Source: Haematobia irritans
Taxonomy: Eukaryota > Arthropoda > Insecta > Diptera > Muscidae
Assembly (NCBI RefSeq): GCF_050003625.1
Contig: NC_134397.1
Span: 273,600,070 to 273,664,069 of the forward strand
Direction of reading: 5' to 3'
DNA length: 64,000 nucleotides
Shown in pieces: positions 58,621-64,000 of the stretch. The notes beneath the pieces are model-generated. The model saw only the letters and a program-made list of their open reading frames with translations. It was not told the DNA's origin and ran no database searches. The translations under genes were made by a program, and so were the position numbers. Position 1 is the stretch's first letter; every line of letters begins with the position of its first letter.

Positions 58621-60078
58621 ACAAGTAAGATCGGCCAGGCCGAATCTTATGTACCCTCCACCATGGATTGCGTAGAAACTTCAACGAAAAACTGTCATCC
58701 ACAATCGAATTACTTGGGTTGTGGTATCTTAAAACTTCTTAACATCGTTTTCTAAATTGTGAGTTAATCTATACGTGGTATATACTAGACAAAAAAGGTA
58801 AGTCTACAAATAATTACGAATCGATATGGACTTTTGCACGGTACGTAGAGAGCCAGAATTGAAATATTGGGGTCGCTCAATTATGAACTTGATAGGGACC
58901 AATTTTTGTGTGATTGGGGATCGATTTATCTGAGGGCTATATAAAACTATAGACCGATATGGACATCGTTAGACATGGTTGTTAACGGCCATATACTAGC
59001 ACAATGTACCAAATTTCAACTGATTTGGATGAAATTTGCTTCTCCAAGAGGTCCAAAACCAAATCTCGGAATCGGTTTATATGTGGGCTATATATGATTA
59101 TGGACTGATATGGACCACTTTTGGCATGGTTGTTAAATATCATATACTACCACCACGTACCAAATTTCACCCAGATCGGATGAATTTTGCTTCTCCAAAA
59201 GGCACCGGAGATCAAATCTGTGGATCGGTTTATATGGGGGACATATAAAATTATGGGCCAATTTCGACCAATCTTGGGTCTTTGAGGCCATATATTAACA
59301 CCACATACCACATTTCAACTGAATCTGATGAATTTTGGTCTTCCAAGAGGCTCCGGAGGTAAAATCTGGTGAACGGTTTATATGAGGGCTATATATAATT
59401 AAGGATCGATGTGAACCAATTTTTGCATGGTCATTAGAGACCATATACTAACACCATGTACCAAATTTCAGTCAGATCGGATGAAATTTGTTTTTTTTAA
59501 GGCTCCGCAAGCCAAATCGGGGGATCGGCTTATATGGGGGCTATATATAATTATTGACCGATGTGGACCAATTTTTGCATAGTTGTTTGAGACCATATAA
59601 TTACACCATGTATCAAATTTCAGTTAGATCGGATGAAATTTGCTTCTCTTAGAGGCTACGCAAGCCATATCGATGGATCGGATTATATGGGGGCTATATA
59701 TAATTTTGGGCCGATGTGGACCAATTTCTGCACGTTTGTTAGAGACGATATACTAAAACCATGTACCAAATTTCAGCCGGATCAGAAGAAAATTGATTAT
59801 ATGGAGGCTATACATAAAAATGGACCAATATGGCCCATTTGCAATACCATCCGACCTACATCAATAACAACTACTTGTGCCAAGTTTTAAGTCGATAGCT
59901 TGTTCGGAAGTTAGCGTGATTTCAACAGACGGACGGACGGACGGACATGTTCAGATCGACTCAGAATTTCACCACGACCAAGAATATATATACATTATGG
60001 GGTCTTAGAGCAATATTTCGATGTGTTACAAACGGAATGACAAAGTTAATATACCCACATCCTATGGTGGAGGGTATA
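58621..60078 (-). repeat. HINE-A copy, full length
   Basis: The left edge ACAAGTAAGATCGGCCAGGCC is the 3' end. The right edge, complement of TATACCCTCCACCATAGGAT, is the 5' hairpin. GACGGACGGACGGACGGAC at about 59931-59950 is the GTCY core. About seven 155-bp modules. Confidence 0.87.
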
Positions 60079-60083
60079 AAAAT

Positions 60084-60116
60084 GAGAAGTGCTTGGTAAA
60101 TTACCAAGCATTTCTC
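60084..60116. repeat. Near-perfect 16-bp inverted repeat
   Basis: GAGAAGTGCTTGGTAA and its complement are separated by one base with one mismatch. It lies just outside the HINE-A 5' tip. Confidence 0.9.
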
Positions 60117-61577
60117 TTTTTTTTTTCAAATTTTTGTATTTTTGGTAAATTATTTTTGTCTTAAGTGGTGACCATTGTTGCATCGCGTCCAAAAAGTGGA
60201 CGATAAAAACATAACAATACCAGAAATGATCCCAAATGTGAAGGTCAAATTTGATCGAAATCCACTCCCAGAGGTAGAAAACTTGCTCATGGACTTGACA
60301 TAAGGCGAGATCCCATGTAACACATATTGAAAAATGGGAAAATGTCCTTACCAACATTAGAGCCTTGCGCAGATAAAAATTTTGGCAGCAGATGATGGAA
60401 TTGCTATCCACTTAGACCATTGTGATTTCTCAATGTAATTTTCTCAACTTCTTCTTCCTAAAGTAGTATTCTTTAAGTCGCGCAAGAACTTCCATTTATT
60501 CGTCTTTCTTAAAATATCTAACCAAAGGCCCTGATGAAGGCGAGAAAGTTCCTAAAGTTTCACTCCCGCAGATCGATGAGAGCCTGGAAGACAATGGAGC
60601 CTAGTATCTTGTTTCTTACAAAGGATAATTTTGGACACTAGTACAGGAAGTGTTGTAAGTGTCTTCCGTAACTTTCGGGTCCAGACACCATCGGCAAATA
60701 TCATAATTTTGAGGCCAAGTCTTACTATAGGTTTCGCAAGTGTGTTATTTCCAGTTCTAATTTCAATTAAAGGTCCAACTCCTGTATGGTCATTGCCATC
60801 AGAATTTCGCAATATCAATCAGGTTTTCTTGCAACCTTCCGAAAAAACTCCACGTCCTTGCCGTAGTTCATGATTTAAATTAGGAGGCGAGGAACTTAAT
60901 TCTACCGCTTTTTGGAGAATAGTATTAGCACTAAAAAATACCAAAGAGTCGATCGTCTCAAGACAGTACATGGCCGGAGATGGATCTCAATACCGCGGAG
61001 CCACTTTCGTCCAGCACATAATGGCATTGACGACCAATTGAAGCCCATAATTTACGCCAAAGATAATCAATCTGAAGAATTCTATAGGGATTCTAAAATT
61101 TGATGTTATTTTCGACATTTCTGCTTTTTGCTTTTGAACAATAAAATAATAAAAAAATGAGTAAAATATAGCCATTTACATTGTTGCATTACATATCAAC
61201 AAACCTGTACTTTAAAAAAGTTTTATTGATTCCACAGTTTTGGACATAAACTTAAATGTTTTGTATACCTCGAGTCAAAAGTGTTCTTCGTAAGATAATA
61301 AATCGGTTTAAGTCTTGTATTCTTTGAAACCAAAAGGAGATGTGGTCACTTGCAAATCTTCTTTGTGATTTTTAGGTTAAGTTGAATAAAACATTTGTAT
61401 TTTAAATATATATCACCAGTAAGATGTATAATCAATCATAAATAAAAATGTAGGAAACTAGGTTCCCTTTCAAGAACAGAAAAAGGTGGTATTCTTAAGT
61501 AGTTTCTGGGACATATTAATTTTAATGTCTACTTGATATGTCTACTCCCATAAAATGAGGTGATTCCATCTGATTTT
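60117..61577. other. No recognised gene; composition partly coding-like
   Basis: Bases 60540-60900 and 60900-61080 have balanced composition and short open frames on both strands (up to 88 residues at 60552-60818, minus), but no family is recognised. They may be decayed gene or transposon coding DNA. 61090-61577 is AT-rich. Confidence 0.35.
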
Positions 61578-61988
61578 GTACCCACCATAACCCAGAATCC
61601 ACATAGGATTCTGGGTTATTGTGAAATACTTTGTGCATCTATCGATGTCTGTACATCCGTCCGTTGTTCGGACGATAGCTTGTACACCCTAAAAAAATCG
61701 CTTTTCTAACATATGTTCCAAACATATTTTGCAGGAAGCACATATATTATTTGATATTGCCGAAACATTATTATGTTTGTCTTATGTGAACATATTATAT
61801 GTTTGGAAGCATTTTGAGCCCAAAAATATTATATGCTTGGAAGAATTTTCTCCCCAAGAAGATTGTGCCCATTCCCTCACATAATTTTCACTTCCACGAA
61901 ATTTTTAATTCTTGGCACCTTTTTCTGTAATATAAATAATGTTGAAGAAATTATTCTATTTTATAATTTCTTTTAAATTTTACCTTTC

Positions 61989-62058
61989 GCCTGGACGGAG
62001 AATCGAACCGGGAACCATGCAATTTGTAAGTCAACACACTACCACTGGGCTACGTAGC
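61989..62058 (-). promoter_or_regulatory. tRNA-like polymerase III promoter inside T3, second copy
   Basis: On the minus strand, box A TAGCCCAGTGG (62042-62052) fits the consensus fully and box B GGTTCGATTCT (61999-62009) has one mismatch. The loop 'gacttacaaat' suggests a TAC (Val-like) parent. No true cloverleaf. Confidence 0.68.
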
Positions 62059-62110
62059 TGTTATAGTCACCAATAGACAATTATCGTTATAAGTTACATT
62101 TATATAGCAT

Positions 62111-62694
62111 CCCAGCAAAAAAAGCGTCGCCAGAAAAGTAGTGAAAATTTTCTTTTTGGATTCGAAAGTGATGCAAAATTGGCGCAGAAGCGATGATTTT
62201 AACATGGGCTTGTCATAGGATGGAAGTCCTCCATTTCAAGTGCCGTTGCACTGATTTGCATCACTTCCTAAGGTGTGATGCGCATCCAGTGATTTGGATG
62301 TGAATAAAGAAATTTTGTGATATTTTGACAAATAAATAATTTTTGCAATTTTTGTATGATTTTTGTATGATTTTTAACGCATTATAACGCTTGTCTAGAA
62401 CGTTTGACATCAAATATTTTTAAAAATTCGCAATTTTTCTAGAAAGGATTTAGCATTTTTTTCGACAAAATTTAAATAATATGCACTATTTTATTAATTT
62501 TTAATCTGTTTCTAACCCATTTGAAACAATAAAATTTTAAATTTCCCATTAAAAATATGAAAAAATCGAGTTATAAGAAAGTGACTCAAATGAACTTCCT
62601 GTGCAGTTAAAATAAAGGACATCTTTGGGAGGACATTTTTGGAAGTACTTTTAAAGTTGTGCCTTAAGAAGAACTTCCAAATTTTTTTGCTGGG
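62111..62694 (+). mobile_element. T6 TIR element, complete, 584 bp
   Basis: CCCAGCAAAAAAAGCGTCG to TTTTTTTGCTGGG. Flanking AT at 62109-62110 and 62695-62696. Removing it restores T3 sequence 'tatagcat-agtttgcagcg', comparable to the uninterrupted T3 near 28490-28506 (complement). Confidence 0.88.
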
Positions 62695-63460
62695 ATAGTT
62701 TGCAGCGCCCACCAGCCCATGCAAACATAACATTATTTAACATTATATTATTAGCATACGTTCCGATTTCTTTTAACGAACCAAGAAAAAAAATTGTGCC
62801 CATAATGCCAAAATGATAAACAAAACACATGTCCACACATACATAAAATGCTGCTCTCAAGACGAAAACACACGCTGTTTCTTTTTCAAATGTCCATTCT
62901 CTTGGTTCCGAATGTCTATTCTCTTTACTCCGAATACTCATCCTAATATTCAAATTAAATAATATTTAGACTTAAGCATATCAAATTTTTGGCCTTATAA
63001 AACATTTTTCCGAAACAACATACAAGCGGTTTCACAGAAATTGCTCTCTTTTCATTCTCTCGCTGTGTTATGTTGATATCTTTCGTCAACCCTCCCGGTT
63101 TCCATCTCTATTTCTTTCTCTATACTCTCTCTCTCTCTCTGTCGCTCTCTGAATAAAATATCACAACATATATATGTTTACTCGAAATTTGTAAATTTAT
63201 ATATGTTTACATTCACACATATTATTTTTATAAAACATTCATGCCCCAAACATAATATATTCTAACATATTAACATATGTGTCCCAAACATTAAGTGTTA
63301 GTTTAGGAACATTACATGTTTGCACTTAAATATATTGTGTTTAAAAATTGTGCCCGAAACACATTTTGTTTATATCGGAACATATGAAAAACATATTTTT
63401 CTAACAGTGTATCGACTTGTAATTTGGTACAAATGGTTTTTATTGATATACTAGGGTGAT

Positions 63461-64000
63461 CTGAAAATTACGCAAAAATGTCCACAAAATAAGAAATTTT
63501 AATCGTATAAAGATTGTTTTTATATCTCCATAGAACATTTTACGGTCAAATGTATTTACATTACAATTACATTTTGAACGTGAGCTATAAACCATGACAT
63601 CCCATTGACTTTAACTATCTAAAAATGTGTCGTAAAATCGAATGTCATTAAACTTTCTCGTAGAAGAAAACTATTTAATTTTTATATTATTTACAAAATC
63701 TTCAAACTATTCAGAACTACTGTCAGTATTGTACATCTCCACACGGGCGCCATTCCATAAAGAAAAATGAGATATGAGAGCGCAGTGCTAAGAACAAATC
63801 TTTATTCCAAAAATAATTCAATTGCAATGCAAAATAGGATTTTGATTATGCGTCATTCAATCTGAATGGCAACTCATCTTGATAAGCACAGCGGCAATGA
63901 AGGCAATCCATTTGAAGTTTAAAATTGGAATAAGTAATGTTCTCCTTTCCATTTCATCTTCTGCTGTGCCACTATCCTTACGGGCTACTGATTGTTGGGA
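63461..64000. other. No gene seen at window edge
   Basis: AT-rich to mixed sequence. Nothing recognised before the window ends. Confidence 0.3.

Larger units (their letters stand above)
55547..58715. repeat. Tandem duplication, unit about 1.6 kb
   Basis: Unit 1 (55547-57142) and unit 2 (57143-58715) are colinear and nearly identical. Each holds the LINE 3' end, a dispersed repeat, 29-bp minisatellite blocks and the first ~95 bp of HINE-A. The junction 'atcgaattactt-gataggcg' at 57142/57143 joins HINE-A interior to LINE coding sequence. Unit 2 runs on into the full HINE-A. Differences are a few substitutions, tail length (five against three AACCT) and minisatellite indels. Confidence 0.95.
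61685..63409. mobile_element. T3 TIR element interrupted by T6
   Basis: The left CACCCTAAAAAAATCGCTTT and right complement CACTGTTAGAAAAATATG are inverted, with TA at 61683-61684 and 63410-63411. It runs in reverse to 27333-28927. It carries the tRNA-like core and an inserted T6. Confidence 0.88.
61578..63460 (+). repeat. HINE 5' end variant, split by T3
   Basis: Perfect 12-bp hairpin AACCCAGAATCC/GGATTCTGGGTT (61588-61616), GTCCGTCCGTTG core (61656-61667), then 'ggacgatagcttg', resuming at 63410 with 'tatcgacttgtaatttggta'. This matches HINE-A after its GTCY tract, but the hairpin sequence is different. The 3' end is lost. Confidence 0.72.

Overview
The window is AT-rich, repeat-dense nuclear DNA from a higher fly. 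The best guess is a muscid such as the horn fly Haematobia irritans or a close relative such as Stomoxys. The guess rests on two Himar1-type (irritans subfamily) mariners, on abundant INE-1/DINE-1-like (Helentron-associated) repeats with a GTCY microsatellite core and a CTTGT 3' end, and on tRNA-derived SINEs with (CCTAA)n tails. The species call is inference. I found no host protein-coding exon I can defend, no functional tRNA or rRNA gene, and no CRISPR array. The only intact protein gene is a 335-residue DD37E mariner transposase at 232-1239.

The labels used here are mine. HINE-A to HINE-D are four INE-1-like families. Each starts TATACC with a short hairpin and ends in a GC-rich hairpin followed by ACTTGT. 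T1-T6, T4a and T4b are non-autonomous terminal-inverted-repeat (TIR) elements. Most of them begin CAC and sit on a duplicated TA. T6 (CCCAGCAAAAAAA) does not follow that rule. Further TIR elements resemble hAT, pogo/Tigger and piggyBac families.

Layout. 1-2141: a HINE-C copy split by a complete DD37E mariner. 2142-8247: T6 and SINE debris, and a mariner-like transposase pseudogene cut by a T3 element that is itself cut by a HINE-A. 8854-13430: T1 elements, HINE-C relics, a hAT-like element and a HINE-B with a long (AT)n tract. 14403-17644: a local tandem duplication separated by a HINE-A. 19230-21448: HINE-B and a T5 element with a tRNA-like core. 24044-30642: a HINE-B/T2/T3/HINE-C nest holding an A16(TA)63T19 palindrome. 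32542-35700: two TIR elements that share one TA; the larger carries repeated exon-like units. 36778-40430: a four-layer nest. 41396-43958: T6 and HINE-C. 45606-47226: a pogo-like element containing a Himar1. 47413-51018: SINEs. 51046-54318: HINE-B, then Himar1, then T1, plus a hAT MITE. 55512-60078: a 1.6 kb tandem duplication of a LINE 3' end, a 29-bp minisatellite and the tip of a HINE-A. 61578-63460: a HINE, then T3, then T6.

The window records how a fly repeat landscape was assembled. Nested insertions give relative ages, and several empty target sites can be reconstructed. The most notable signals are a SINE and a LINE that share a 3' tail ending in the arthropod telomere-like pentamer, tRNA-like polymerase III promoters buried in two TIR families, and a 2.65 kb TIR element with a diverged tandem array of units that each carry splice-site-like borders. 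The less repetitive stretches (about 17.7-19.2, 21.5-23.3, 30.6-32.5, 40.4-41.4, 44-45.6, 47.7-49.7 and 54.3-55.5 kb) look like intron or intergenic DNA.
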